From: Anadara kagoshimensis
Lineage: Eukaryota; Mollusca; Bivalvia; Arcoida; Arcidae
DNA: 64,000 nucleotides
Assembly (NCBI GenBank): GCA_021292105.1
Contig: CM037861.1
Location: 34,316,172-34,380,171, forward strand
Direction of reading: 5' to 3'
Positions 48,401 through 58,155 of this stretch are shown here, in pieces (positions within the stretch are counted from its first letter, which is position 1; each line of letters starts with the position of its first letter). The position numbers were made by a program, and so were the translations under genes. The notes below the pieces were generated by a model. The model saw only the letters and a program-made list of their open reading frames with translations, was not told the DNA's origin and did not search any database.

Positions 48401-51400
48401 AATCGTAAAAGAATATAAATATTTGGGTATATTTTTTTCTAGAAGTGGTTCTTTTTTAACTGCAAAGAAATATCTAGCCGACAGAGCTACTAAAGCTATG
48501 TATACAGTTTTAAAAAAGGCAAGACTTTTAAATCTCTCAGTGGAGTGTCAATTAGATTTGTTTGACAAGATTGTTATGCCAATTTTACTTTATGGATGTG
48601 AAGTATGGGGTCTAGTAATTTAGATGTTATAGAGAGGGTTCATTTAAAATTCTGTAAGTTAGTATTACATGTTAAAAAATCAACACCTAATTCTATTGTT
48701 TATAGGGAATTAGGAAGATATCCACTTAGTGTATTTGTTAAAACAAGAATTGTTAGCTATTGGTCAAGAATACTTTATAGTAAAGAATCAAAGTATACAA
48801 CAATATTATACAAATTTTTATTGAATAAATTTCTGAATGGTTTTAATTCAAAATGGATGTCAAACGTACAAGCAATTTTTTATGAATGTGGTTTAAATAA
48901 TATATGGTTGTCTCAAACATATTGCAATAAAACATGGTTAGTAAAATGTGTTAAACAGATATTATGCGACCAGTTTTTACAAAAATGGAATAGCGATTGT
49001 AATAACTCTTCTAGAGGTATATCATATAAATTATTTTAAATTCTGATTTTATTGTACCATATTACTTAAGATCTAATTTGTCTCTATGTAACAAAAAAAT
49101 TTTAACAAAGTATAGATGTTCAAATCACAAATTACCAATAGAACAGTGGCCGCTGGCAAAATGTTCCTAGAAATGAGAGACTCTGTAATCTGTGTGGTAA
49201 AGAACTAGGAGATGAATATCATTATATCATGAAATGCAATTCTTTGTCTTTAGAACGAAATCTTTATATTCCTTTTCATTTTAGAAATAAACCGAACACT
49301 CTTAAGTTTTATAATCTTTTTTCTTCTAACAAATTGTCTATGTTAAATAACTTGTGTAAGTTTATCAAGGTTATTAATAAGAGGATCAGTCCTCCGGGTT
49401 AGTGAGTTAGTTATTATTAATAATTTCCTGCATGTGCACTATATTGTATATGTTTTATGTTTATTATTATGTATATGTTCTCTGTATTGATAAAATTCAG
49501 TATGAGAAATAAAGAAACTTGAAACTTGAAACTTGCAACACAAAAGTCATACAGGTAAATACAACTTACACATGTGCTTAAAAACTTATAAATGTGCCTC
49601 ACATAAGCCATACAGGTAAGTACAACTGACACAAGTGTTACACAAAAGTCATACAGGTAAATAAAACTTACACATGTGCTGCACATATGTCATACAAGTA
49701 AATAAAACTGACACATATGCTACACATAAATCATACAGTTAAATATACTGCCAAATGTGATGCACAAGTCATACAGGTAAATAAAATTTACACATGTGCT
49801 GCACACAAGTCATACAGGTAAATAAAATTTACACATGTGCTGAAAAACTTATAAATGTGCTGCACATAAGTCATACAGGTAAATAAAACATACACATGTA
49901 CTATGCAAATGTCATACAGGTAAATAAAACTGATTTACATATACCAATGCCTGCGTTTTCAAAATAATCAACTCAAAGTTCAGCTAGTTTAGGTCATACT
50001 TTAGAGCTTTTTTGAGATAAAAGTGACTCAAAATAAATGAAAACTTGTAAAAATCATAGTTTTAGAATGACCATCAAAGTTCCAAATAAAAACAAAATAT
50101 GGAAGATCACTATCATAAATAGAACATTCTAGTGGCATATTTGATATACACCCAAAATTGACATAAATTCCAGAGACTGGCCTCTTTGTGGTTGGTTACC
50201 ATGGAAACAACAATTTAAATTTTTGCATGAGGCTTTTCATTTGGGGTTTTTATGTGTTTTTAACAATTATATGCAATATCATCAAAATCTGAGACGTGAT
50301 TTCCAAAATATAGCCAAATTGTCTGGTCAATACAGAGAATGACTCTTAATGCTTGAAAAACTTATACAACCTTCGATCTTAGTAGTATCATTCCTTACAA
50401 ACAGACTGTTAATGCTGATACAAAAGTACCCAGCATACCTTTTAAAATTAACATCTTGTCGTCGATTATCTATTTCTCTGGTTGTTTTGAATTCTACATA
50501 CTTAGTCTCTTCATTAATACTAGGATCAACAGCATCCACCTCTCCTGAAAATACTGACAGAAATAGGGTTTGTAAATCTCATATAAAATCTTTCATTTTA
50601 TAACCAAGTACGAAATTGTAATCCAGAATTGGCCATCGGTTACATGAATTGTTCTGTGAGGTGATTTAATACTGTTTCTAATCTAGTGAAGCAATTCATT
50701 TCTGATTAGCTAATGTTAAAATCTGGTTCATTACTTGATGAACCAGAAAAAATTACTTTCAATTCTTATATTTACCATATTTTTTTCATAAAATTAAACT
50801 GAAATAAAATTCATGATATCGGCTGAAATGTTCAACCCCTCGGGTAAGTTTCCCTATCCTACATGGATAAACTCATAATGGATTCTTATGTTCTTATTTT
50901 GGTTTTTAAACCATTAAATAAATTTAAAACATTGTCCTGTACAACATGCATTTACAATTGTTGGAACAGCCATTCTATGACGTCAGGCATATAGGCACAA
51001 GTAAGAAAGAAAGAAGTAACGTCATTTTAGCAAATGTAATTATAGTCCTATAACTACATTTGGTCTCAAACAGAGTTTCATATTACAAAACATTACAATA
51101 TACAATTATTGACTTTTGATGAGGTGGACATTATACAATTATAGCATTTCAGTGAGTGCGATATGATGTTTTATCGGCAAAGAAAAGCAATATTGGCCGA
51201 GGCTGTAGGCTGTTGGTAAAAACAACAGTGTTTTCAATAGAACTGAGCACACTTGTTTCATTTCCACAGTAATTTGGTACTAAACTTTCTGTAACTACTG
51301 TACTAGTATACCCTGTGTAGCTTTTCAAACTAGTTTCGCTTTTGTGTCCTGTCACACTCATAATATGTCTACCAGGGATGTTGGCCTCATCTAGTAAATG

Positions 51401-54400
51401 GACAGTTGTGGCTTGCAAACTGTGATTAGTGTTAATTTGTGATAAATTAAAGGCTTTACTTATTCCTGACATCATACTGCCCAACTGATTGGGTCCAACA
51501 GGTGAAGAATCATACCAAATATCTGTTTTTGGATGAACTGAGGGCCTTTGAAATAAAAACACACACTTAGGATTCAACTTCCTCTTATAACGTACAAATG
51601 TTTTAACTGGACACAGCTCATCTTTATCTACAATAAATAAATAAAAATTCAGTAGCTCGAGTAGATCTACAAGATTTATATATTTGTTTCAATTTATGAG
51701 TTATTTGTGTGTAAAATTAATTTATACTCTCACTTAACTTTAAGTTTTAAATCAAGTTCAATACTTTACAATATGTTTACATTCACAATAAAAGTAGCTA
51801 GGATGTTGCTTTCAATGTTATGATAATTTTGGCCCATATGAATTTTGAGTGAATTGTCAAATGAACAAACAATAACCATGCAATTAATGGAATGGTTAGC
51901 AAATCAATGAGTGAATGCAATAAATTAGGGAGTTTGCAGCTGAAAACTATGTACATGTACTTGGCTATTTATCAATATTACATGAGCCATAAATGACAAG
52001 TCCAGATAAAACTACAAAAACAGATGAGAAAATGGATAAAAATTACTATAATGAATGAATTTGTTCATACCCCTAACTTCATACATTCTGCCAGATGCTG
52101 AATTTGTATCATCCTGATGGTTCTTGGTAAGTTCGTCACGTGACATGAACACATACTTGAATCCCTCACCATCAGTAGTGCAACCAAAATCTTGGATTTT
52201 CAAGTCTCTTAGATTTTCTCGGCCTCTGCGTCCAAAATACAACATCACATCACACAAAATTCGCCACTGTAATGACTTTGGATCGTTCAAATCAAACATT
52301 GAGTACATTTTACACAAGTCGGCCTTATCTATCGGAGGATGGTGCACCACACCACCATATCCTTGCCGTTTTAAATCTTTACAGACAGCCAAAAATATTT
52401 TCTTCGATTCTCTAAAAGCACTGTCATTAATGATGTCGAGATCTCTTTCATTTGCTAAATGTCTATTTATGCTGTGACGTATAGTTTGTAATGAAGAATT
52501 TTAGTACAATGAGCCTTCTTCTGTCCTGGCTTCAGTATAGAATTTCCCGAGGACATTGTCCAAAGTTTTTATGTCGTATGATTCAAATTCAATTTGAAGA
52601 CCTTTTTCCGAGAGATACTTTCTAAACAGTTTCACTGCCGAGTCCATGGATCTTTTAGTATTTTTTGCATCCTTATTAATAATTATTTTCTTCAACTGAT
52701 CGTCATCAACAGCTGCAAATCTGTTTTTAGTATGATCGTCTGTCGGAGGCGCCGACATCTTGCTGACTTGTTCTGTTTGTAGTTTCTTCAGCTGACTTGT
52801 GTCGCTTGTAGTTTCCAACGATGGATTTGATTGGCTTAGTGCAATATGGTGTTTTATCATGTTCCAGAGTGCAATATGATAAAAAACGGTGTTGCGCGTG
52901 CAAGTAGTTTAACCAATCAAAACAAAGGTCTCGGAGTAAAATCATATCATAATGTAATAAAAGGATTTATCAACCTCAAACACATTATATTTACTGAGGT
53001 GAATATTATGTTTTGAGGCTGATAAATCCTTATGTCCATCAAATTGAAAGTCAACTATTGTTTTATTATATGACCAATGATTTTTATCACCATATTATTA
53101 TGTTTTAAATTACAGACTGTAAAAAAGTAAAGAAAAGTTTGCTTTGCTTTTTTTCAATGTTACATCACATAATGTCCCATGCATTTTTGTGTGGTAGACA
53201 TTGCCTATTGTTACTTAATATTAATGTTGCATGCGTTATTGCGTGGTGAACATATCAATTTATTGAACTAGCAAAACGCCTTCTAAGCCAATCAGAAAAG
53301 GGAAAATCATTGGCCATATAATAAATGTAAATATTATAGAAATGAAATTAATTTTTCATTATTGTATGCAAGGATATAATCACTTGCTGTTTGTACAAAA
53401 GGCATGTGTGTGTGTTTATATCATTACCTATAGAATGTTGATCAAGTCTTGATCTGACAACTGTACAATAACTCTCACAGTTATTAACAGGTGTGCCGTC
53501 TGTTTTTGGTTTACCATTCACGGTATCTGAAATAAAAAATGTTGAAAACGAGATATTACATGCATGAATTTGCATAAAACAAAATTACTGTCTAAAATTT
53601 ATAAATTTAAACCTTTTAAAGTCACTAAAACCTGGTATGCCACTGATGTATTGATGTGATGTACTGTTCAAATATCCAGCCCAGTATGTCATTACCCGAT
53701 GTGATGTACTGTTCAAATATCCAGCCCAGTATGTCAATACCTGATGTGATGTACTGTTCAAATATCCAGCCCCAGTATGTCATTACCTGATGTGATGTAC
53801 TGTTCAAATATCCAGCCCAGTATGTCACTACCTGATGTGATGTACTGTTCAAATATCCAGCCCAGTATGTCAATACATGTACCTGATGTGATGTACTGTT
53901 CAAATTTCCAGCCCCAGTATGTCAATACATGTACCTAATGTGATGTACTGTTCAAATATCCAGCCCAGTATGTCATTACCTGATGTGATGTACTGTTCAA
54001 ATTTCCAACCCCAGTATGTCACTACCTGATGTGATGTACTGTTCAAATATCCAGCCCAGTATGTCATTACCTGATGTGATGTACTTTAAAATATCCAGTC
54101 CCAGTATGTCATTACCTGATGTGATGTACTGTTCAAATTTCCAGCTCCAGTATGTCACTACCTGATGTGATGTACTGTTTAAATTTTCAGCCCTAGTATG
54201 TCATTATCTGATGTGATATTGTAAACATATTTATTTTTGCGGTGTACTAATTTTTGCTTATTTTGCGGTCGTTAGTTTTGTGCAAAAATTATATTATGCT
54301 TATTGTGCTATAGTGCACATTTCAAAAACGCAAAAATTTAACTACGCTGATATGTCTAAATTTCCTATACAGCGAAAATAAATACACATGAAATTAAATA

Positions 54401-54901
54401 GGTTTACAGTATACTGATTAAATATCCAGTCCCAGTATATCATTACCTGATGTGATGTACTGTTAAAATTTCCAGCCTCAGTGTGTTATTACATGATGTG
54501 ATGCACTGTTCAAATTTTCAACCCAAGATTGTCATTACCTGATGTGATGTACTGTTCAAATTTTCAGCCCCAGTATGTCATTACCTGATGTGATGTACTG
54601 TTCAAATTTCCAGCCCCCGTATGTCATTTCATCCTGTCTTTCTGTTCTCTCTTCATTTTGCTGTTTCTTCTGTTCAGTTTCAAATTCACACAAGTAGTAG
54701 GTTCCATTAAATAATGTTACAGCTATCATCCAACCCTCTCTGTCCTCATAAGGTGTACACAATAACTTGGTTATAAGACCTCTCCAACATATAAAATCTG
54801 TATGTAAGTTGCTACAATACATAAATTATGAATGATGATTTCTTAACAGACCAATGGCTAGAGATAGACCAAGACATATATCTTCATATTATACTATTTG
54901 G

Positions 54902-54971
<70 letters not shown>

Positions 54972-55969
54972 ATATGGTAATTCTTGACATTGTGTGCTAA
55001 AATGGCTATTTAAGCAATTAACTTTGATTGTAACCAGCATGTTGACATTTAACTTTAGGGACTATTAATCTGTGACATTGTGTGGTTAGGTTGCTTCTAT
55101 GCCATTATTTGTTAATTGTTTGAATCTTTCTGGAATTCCTTTAAAAGATTTGATTATAAACAAATTTAGATAGATATTGTGACTTAGTTTGTGATGTGGA
55201 TAACAAAATTTACAGTGTAGCAGTCTTGGTACATGTAGCTCAGTGGTAGAGCACTTGCCTATAGTGCAGGATGTCCCGGGTTTTATCCCCGTCTGACCCT
55301 GCATTTTTTCTCTTTCCTGTTACAACAGTATATGAAAACCAACTAAAACAACCTTGGATAAAGACATTCTATATCACATGACAGAACAAGAATTTCAGAC
55401 AGACAGATGGAAACTTGAATTAATATCCCCTTTCTTCGAATGACGGAGGATAAAAAGATATGCACCTCATTGTCCATCCAATATCCTCTTATCATGGAAC
55501 CCAGGAGACCAAAACACAATCTGGAATTCAAGGGTCTGCACAGTAGACACATGTAAAACTCAAACAATATTTATTTATTGTGTTATTATTTCTGGGAGGA
55601 GGGGGGTTACCTTTTCTGGACTACAGATGTGTCCTTCAACCCTAGTTGTTTTGGATTGTTTAGTATCCATCTCAGTATGTTGTCAATATATTCCTTTACT
55701 GATTCGTCTTTTCTAATAAAATCTTTGTATCCATTTCTAAGGTCAAACTTGACATGATTCAAATCCAAAGGTGGGATGTAAAATTTCAATTGGCTTTTAT
55801 CATTGTGAAAGACTCTCTGCAAATCAATAGATAATTTTCCAATTTCCTTTGGTTTTCTGAAAAATGGGAATTTTCCATCAAATTTGTGTCGTGGTTGAGT
55901 TGAAAATATAAATGCTGAATATTTAGCTTTTTTCTTAACTGTCACAGAGCTATTTTCAGTGTCAGTCAT
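39279..55969 (-). CDS. DXO: DXO: decapping and 5'-3' exoribonuclease (7 exons, complete)
   Basis: DXO/Rai1-family enzyme that removes incomplete and non-canonical 5' caps and degrades the RNA, acting in 5'-end quality control. Seven exons join to 382 residues (the human protein is similar, near 400). Family landmarks in order: FPFFRKPKEIG near the N-terminus; WRGLITKLLCTPYE; CEFETE; KFEQY; GEVDAVDP; YVEFKTTRE; KLIKWWAQSFLVGIPQIICG; WNPCICFNFLNDFL; FKFLP-type C-terminus KFLPDWY. The metal-binding residues of the family are present: Glu about 164 in FETE, Glu230 and Asp232 in GEVD, Glu246 and Lys248 in VEFK, Gln273 in WAQSF. All junctions keep frame (phases 2,1,1,2,0,2). The start is the ATG at 55,969 (MTDTENSS). 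Introns contain a LINE, a foldback element, a Crypton remnant and a minisatellite, yet the coding exons look intact. Confidence 0.95.
39722..40294. mobile_element. TIR-bounded MITE-like element, ~570 bp
   Basis: Ends are inverted: tactgtaaagggagatatat on the left and, reverse-complemented, tactgtaaaaggggaaatat on the right. TTCGCG-rich motifs (tttcgcgat) follow both ends. Located in DXO intron 6. The rest of that intron (39,406-41,009) shows nothing recognised. Confidence 0.7.
41010..41104 (-). CDS. DXO: DXO exon 6
   Basis: Codes DIRDPWNPCICFNFLNDFLS and FIKKNIKEDD. It has no long open frame beyond the splice sites. Acceptor tttcag, donor ag|gttagt, phase 2. Confidence 0.92.
41223..41809. 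mobile_element. TIR-bounded element, ~590 bp, with nested palindrome
   Basis: The left end ataagttatacagagttttg and the reverse-complemented right end ataagttatacagggctttg continue into ggcaggttaca. A third copy of the end motif lies at about 41,671-41,700, and an inner inverted pair (cccttttacc / ggtaaaaggg) sits near 41,426 and 41,530. No coding capacity. In DXO intron 5; the rest of that intron (41,810-42,700) shows nothing recognised. Confidence 0.7.
42701..42836 (-). CDS. DXO: DXO exon 5
   Basis: Codes FKLIKWWAQSFLVGIPQIIC and GFRDDDG, then IPNIVR. The Gln of WAQSF is an active-site residue in the family. Acceptor tttcag, donor agg|gtaaat, phase 0. Confidence 0.95.
43865..44516 (+). repeat. 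41-43-bp minisatellite, left part (~15 copies)
   Basis: The unit gtcatacaggtaaataaaac plus ttacacatgtgctgcacata repeats with 41-43-bp spacing up to the 5' end of the LINE. Confidence 0.96.
44646..45890 (+). CDS. LINE ORF1 (nucleic-acid-binding, L1-ORF1-like)
   Basis: 414 codons. The basic, lysine-rich start (KNEEKKSEKQGKSGRKRKKG) suits nucleic-acid binding. Residues about 115-225 form a heptad-like stretch (IDQLSIKMDKMFQRLEKLDQ onward), a likely trimer-forming coiled coil. Residues about 230-350 resemble the RRM-like and C-terminal domains of L1-type ORF1p (RDNLVFTGIEDK, FHRVHRIGRK, RPIVAKFANFKDRE). It ends in TAG, and ORF2 continues in the same frame 90 bp on with no other stop between. Confidence 0.85.
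   Translation: MSSKNEEKKSEKQGKSGRKRKKGKNVSSDNGQCNKVQVQSVSTSQDNISLETNAHYFGTPILNSNNRLFNVIPNHSTPTNMNLQNQQGLNYSASPIMGYPQVQVQQGVPQQLDCFNYSDKIDQLSIKMDKMFQRLEKLDQIESKLSKFESSMTTVIQDVNTLKVKLNEVDSSMNFINEKFESNMTQTSEMKLSFEEMRVEMRSETFEIREELQTVKTDMVELTERHLDLQARSMRDNLVFTGIEDKDQENTETVLKDFIKNTLGVENEISFHRVHRIGRKINGKSRPIVAKFANFKDREIVRKAAPNALKQNQNKRLGVNEQYPREINERRKTLYPYYKSAKRNNQRASLVYDKLYIDGKRFEPENQQDHLELNHVQEHRVNRSGLSPSAKEFVPTGNRGKGNNSHNTNAARRK
45984..49390 (+). pseudogene. LINE ORF2 (AP endonuclease + reverse transcriptase), frameshifted
   Basis: The endonuclease part starts NILSLNVCGI and CLTETKTDE, then SGGI and NGDFNSR in a shifted frame. The RT part has IIPIYKNKG, NYRPITLLSC, QSGFRKDYST, FVDFKAAFDKVW, SGVRQGENMSPFLFALYLND and YADD (48,216-48,227). 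A C-terminal segment with CNLCGKELGDEYHYIMKC (about 49,185-49,235) fits a zinc-knuckle-like motif. The reading frame changes near 46,165, 46,520-46,580, 47,150, 48,140 and 48,605, and the last part (after 49,039) is also out of frame. All catalytic motifs are still visible, so decay is recent or partly due to sequence error. Confidence 0.88.
49541..49932 (+). repeat. 41-43-bp minisatellite, right part (~9 copies)
   Basis: Same unit as 43,865-44,516 with more divergence, resuming immediately after the LINE 3' tail. Confidence 0.94.
50439..50544 (-). CDS. DXO: DXO exon 4 (catalytic core)
   Basis: Codes GEVDAVDPSINEE, YVEFKTTRE and RRQDVNFKR, carrying four of the family's metal/active-site residues (E, D, E, K). 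Acceptor tttcag, donor ag|gtatgc. It lies only 90 bp from the foldback element. Confidence 0.94.
50545..51148. other. DXO intron 3, no feature seen
   Basis: AT-rich noncoding sequence between DXO exon 4 and the Crypton exon B. Nothing recognised. Confidence 0.5.
51149..52860 (-). pseudogene. Crypton-type tyrosine recombinase (DUF3504 family), broken
   Basis: Two exons on the DXO strand inside DXO intron 3. Exon A (52,071-52,860) has the N-terminal helical domain (NTKRSMDSAVKLFRKYLSEK, EEGSLY), an in-frame TAA at 52,501-52,503, then SSLQTIRHSINRHL and the first catalytic Arg region YFGRRGRENLRDL. Exon B (51,149-51,627) has CPVKTFVRYKRKLNPKCVFL, WYDSSPVG, NHSLQATTVHLLDEA, IMSVTGHKSETSLKSY. The splice G|gtatga to tgtag|AT keeps frame. 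The family's H-x-x-R is H-S-L-Q here, so a catalytic Arg is lost. It is either a dead transposon or a relic of the ZMYM/KIAA1958-like domesticated group. The start could be 52,860 or the ATG at 52,758. Confidence 0.8.
52961..53031. repeat. Inverted repeat (hairpin), ~20-bp arms
   Basis: aaggatttatcaacctcaaa and its reverse complement (one mismatch) flank a ~30-nt spacer, upstream of the Crypton ORF. It could be part of that element's 5' region. Confidence 0.8.
53428..53526 (-). CDS. DXO: DXO exon 3
   Basis: Codes DTVNGKPKTDGTPVNNCESY and CTVVRSRLDQHSI. Acceptor tttcag, donor g|gtaatg, phase 1 to phase 1. The following intron holds the Crypton remnant. Confidence 0.9.
53636..54584 (-). repeat. 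~45-bp minisatellite derived from DXO exon 2 end and splice donor
   Basis: On plus the unit is cctgatgtgatgtactgttc plus aaatatccagcccagtatgtc and atta, 44-46 bp, about 17 clear copies, interrupted at about 54,212-54,415 by unrelated sequence. On minus each unit reads gacatactgg...tttgaacagtacatcacatcag|gtaa, the same as the last 45 bp of exon 2 with its donor. Confidence 0.92.
54585..54811 (-). CDS. DXO: DXO exon 2
   Basis: Codes TDFICWRGLITKLLCTPYED, CEFETEQKKQ and WKFEQYITS. Acceptor tgtag, donor g|gtaatg, phase 1. The last ~45 bp and the donor are the source of the array that follows in intron 2. Confidence 0.93.
54909..54966. repeat. AT dinucleotide microsatellite
   Basis: Pure AT repeats in DXO intron 1. 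Confidence 0.97.
55217..55328 (+). mobile_element. tRNA-headed SINE copy
   Basis: Contains tgtagctcagtggtagagca (A box) and gtcccgggttttatccccg (B-box region), followed by the tail tgcattttttctctttcctg, which is shared with the reverse copy at 57,055. In DXO intron 1. Confidence 0.75.
55611..55969 (-). CDS. DXO: DXO exon 1
   Basis: Residues 1-119: MTDTENSS, FPFFRKPKEIGKLSIDLQRV, then VKFDLRNGYKDF and ILRWILNN. Donor ag|gtaacc, phase 2. An in-frame TTG at 56,011 would extend the frame but is not a normal start. Confidence 0.93.
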
Positions 55970-56091
55970 GTTTGTAAATAAAATAAACCGGAAGTACAGA
56001 AATTTATCCAATGAATGAACGTGTAGAGGTTAACTGCGGGGGTTACAAAATGGTAGCCTCCATGAAGAGGTCGGAGCTTCGATAGAGCTCG
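55970..56091. promoter_or_regulatory. DXO/STK19 shared promoter and probable STK19 5' UTR exon
   Basis: Only about 120 bp separate the DXO ATG from a good donor on plus (ctcg|gtaagc at 56,092). The first STK19 coding exon has an acceptor (tttttctag, ending 58,678) 13 bp before its ATG, so a noncoding first exon is expected upstream. This is the best candidate. No TATA box is seen. The candidate 5' UTR holds a short uORF (ATG 56,050, stop TAG 56,083-56,085). Confidence 0.5.
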
Positions 56092-57054
56092 GTAAGCCGA
56101 AAATCAAAATTTCATGACTGAAAATAGGATTTTTTTTCGCTAAATTCACATGTCCGATGAATTGTTTGAGTTTCATCTTAGAACGATAATCTAAACCAAG
56201 CATGTACCTTTTAAATTCTCCAACGAAGTCCTTTTTTATTGTTCGCTGAATTTATACCGTGGCAAATCAAACTGCGCAAACTCGGGAAAGTTTATATCCT
56301 TTGCGAACTTATTTCTGTTTTATTCCAACATAACACTATGGCTTATTTGGTGTGTATACTTTTATGTCATATTTCTCCTTCTACTGAGAAATTTATTTGA
56401 TGATAAATTGTTTGATAATTTAAAAAAAAACCCATAGAAAAGGTTTGCCTGATGTGTGATACTCTCTTATTATTTCGTAAATTGTGCCATAGGGAGCTCC
56501 ATAAAGGCTTTAAAGACATTTTAAATTTACAATTGTTCATCCAAAGTATATGAAAGAAGGACCAGTGCAAATTGGGAAGGACTATCAGATTAAAATCCTT
56601 ACAGGTCCTTTTGGCTATTCCAGAAAATTTTACATCATATGAACAACAATGGCGATTTTTACCTCGTATATTGACCATCCTATTTACACAACACTAATGA
56701 GGTCATATTCCGATGATTTCATTCTCCTTTGCCCTAGAATAGGAAATTTTGAATATAAGAGATTACCAAAACCTGAAAAGATATTTGAAATGAATCCTCC
56801 AAGCAACTTGCCAAATCTAAAATTTGATAATAGTGTATAAATTGGTGTGATATTATCCCCAGGTAAACTTCTATATAACCTGTGATAATGATCAATGTCT
56901 ATCTCGATATTTTTCAAATTTTGAGTAGATTGGAAATTTGGGGTGTCCCAGAGAATCCTAGATATAAAATGCGTAGGCTAAATATCCAAACAGGTACCCA
57001 TCCATTTATGAGCTGGATGAACTGTGTGTAGCCAGGTTATATTAAATGTCTTTG

Positions 57055-57144
57055 TAACAGGAAAGAGAAAAAATGCAGGGTCTGACCCGGGACCTCCCGC
57101 ACTATAGGCGAGTGTTCTACCACTGAGCTACCCAGACTGCTACA
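57055..57144 (-). mobile_element. tRNA-headed SINE copy (reverse)
   Basis: Minus strand: gcagtctgggtagctcagtg, gtcccgggtcagaccc, then tgcattttttctc. Same family as 55,217. Confidence 0.75.
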
Positions 57145-57263
57145 TTCCTCCCTTCCTTTTTTCGATTCAACTCCCTTGAATCGAAACTACATGTACCAGG
57201 TTTCACCCTGGGACCAATCTGTTGGTCGGCCACCTCCCATGGTCAGACTAGCCCCCAAATGTA

Positions 57264-57341
57264 AGAGGACCGGGGATCGAACCCGGGACCTCCCACACTA
57301 TAGGTGAGTGCTCTACCACTGAGCTACCCAGACTGCTACAT
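57264..57341 (-). mobile_element. tRNA-headed SINE copy (reverse), best Pol III boxes
   Basis: Minus strand has ggtagctcagtggtagagca and cccgggttcgatccccggtc, near-perfect A and B boxes. No acceptor-stem pairing with the flanks was found, so it is read as a SINE head and not a working tRNA gene. Confidence 0.7.
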
Positions 57342-58155
57342 CTTGCTAAAGTACCTCCCACACAGCAGGAGTGTGGCTGGGGCTTGGAAACATCCGTGAA
57401 TCATAAGACTGCAGCCACTTCTTAAAGCAACCTCTCATATTCTATTTTCAGGAAAAGTATGTGACTCATGCATTACTCTGAAGAATAAAAGATGAAATTC
57501 AATAAGTTTTGGAGAATTGACAAACCAGTTTAGTCTGAAAAAATAACACTATGATAGCTTGTGTTTTTATCTTGCTACAAAGTACCTGATAGCATGATAG
57601 AACATTATATATGAGAGCATGACATTGATAAATTAATTTGAGAGAATTATTTTGGTAATAACGGAACTTAAAGTGTCTAGTACAGTAAATAGATTGATCT
57701 TAATATTGTATCAGCCTCAGGTAAGTTTGTTTATAATGATCTTCGAACTTTATTTTTTTTGAATCAACAGAAAGGTTTAAATGAAAATGATGGCAGATTT
57801 CGATGTCATAATACAAAGTTACAGCTTCAATATTAAACTAGAACCTTCACTCGAGCTGTCATATGTTATACCCCTGCATTTGGTCATGACCCTTGACTTA
57901 TGCACCTAAATCTGGTATGCAACACATGGTATTATGTTGGTTAACATTTGTTTGTTCAATGCATCCATAAACACAAAAGACATCAAACACACACATATTA
58001 GTATACCGGGGTTAATAATTTTAGAATTGCAAATTTTTGTCTAGAAACTAAACATACCAAATTTATTTGGTCAGAGAGGCAGCAAAAACCTAGGTATGGA
58101 GTATGGGAGTACCAGTGGATGGAATTTATTTTGAAACTAGACCTCTTGCTTATTG

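Larger units (their letters stand above)
44518..49535 (+). mobile_element. Non-LTR retrotransposon (LINE), near full length, defective
   Basis: A 5' UTR of about 130 bp, ORF1, then an endonuclease plus reverse transcriptase ORF2, a C-terminal cysteine/histidine segment and a 3' end of aataaagaaacttgaaactt repeats. It lies in a minisatellite whose halves flank it on both sides, so both edges are clear. It is opposite to the transcription of its host gene DXO. Multiple frameshifts make it non-autonomous. The clade is not determined; ORF1 is of the L1-ORF1-like type with a coiled coil and RRM-like region. Confidence 0.9.
43518..50349. mobile_element. TTAA-flanked foldback element with ~340-bp arms, interrupted by a LINE
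   Basis: Left arm 43,518-43,862 and right arm about 50,005-50,349 are inverted copies along their whole length: ttaagagtcattctct at both outer ends, then shared gtttccatggtaacc, caaagaggcca, tatgccactagaat and tttcatttattttgagtc. TTAA at both outer edges suggests a TTAA target duplication as in piggyBac-like elements, although the TIR start is not diagnostic. Between the arms are two parts of one 41-43-bp minisatellite, split by the LINE. Located in DXO intron 4. Confidence 0.8.

Noticed and set aside
53625..53903. Minus-strand frame LNSTSHQV...YWAGY repeats
   Set aside because: Out-of-frame reading of the array derived from DXO exon 2; not a separate gene.
56367..56917. Overlapping open frames on both strands (63-103 codons)
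   Set aside because: No recognisable domain, no splice context, and it lies in the inferred STK19 first intron.
57264..57341. A possible tRNA gene on the minus strand
   Set aside because: A and B boxes are excellent but no acceptor stem was found and related copies with shared tails occur nearby, so it is a SINE head.
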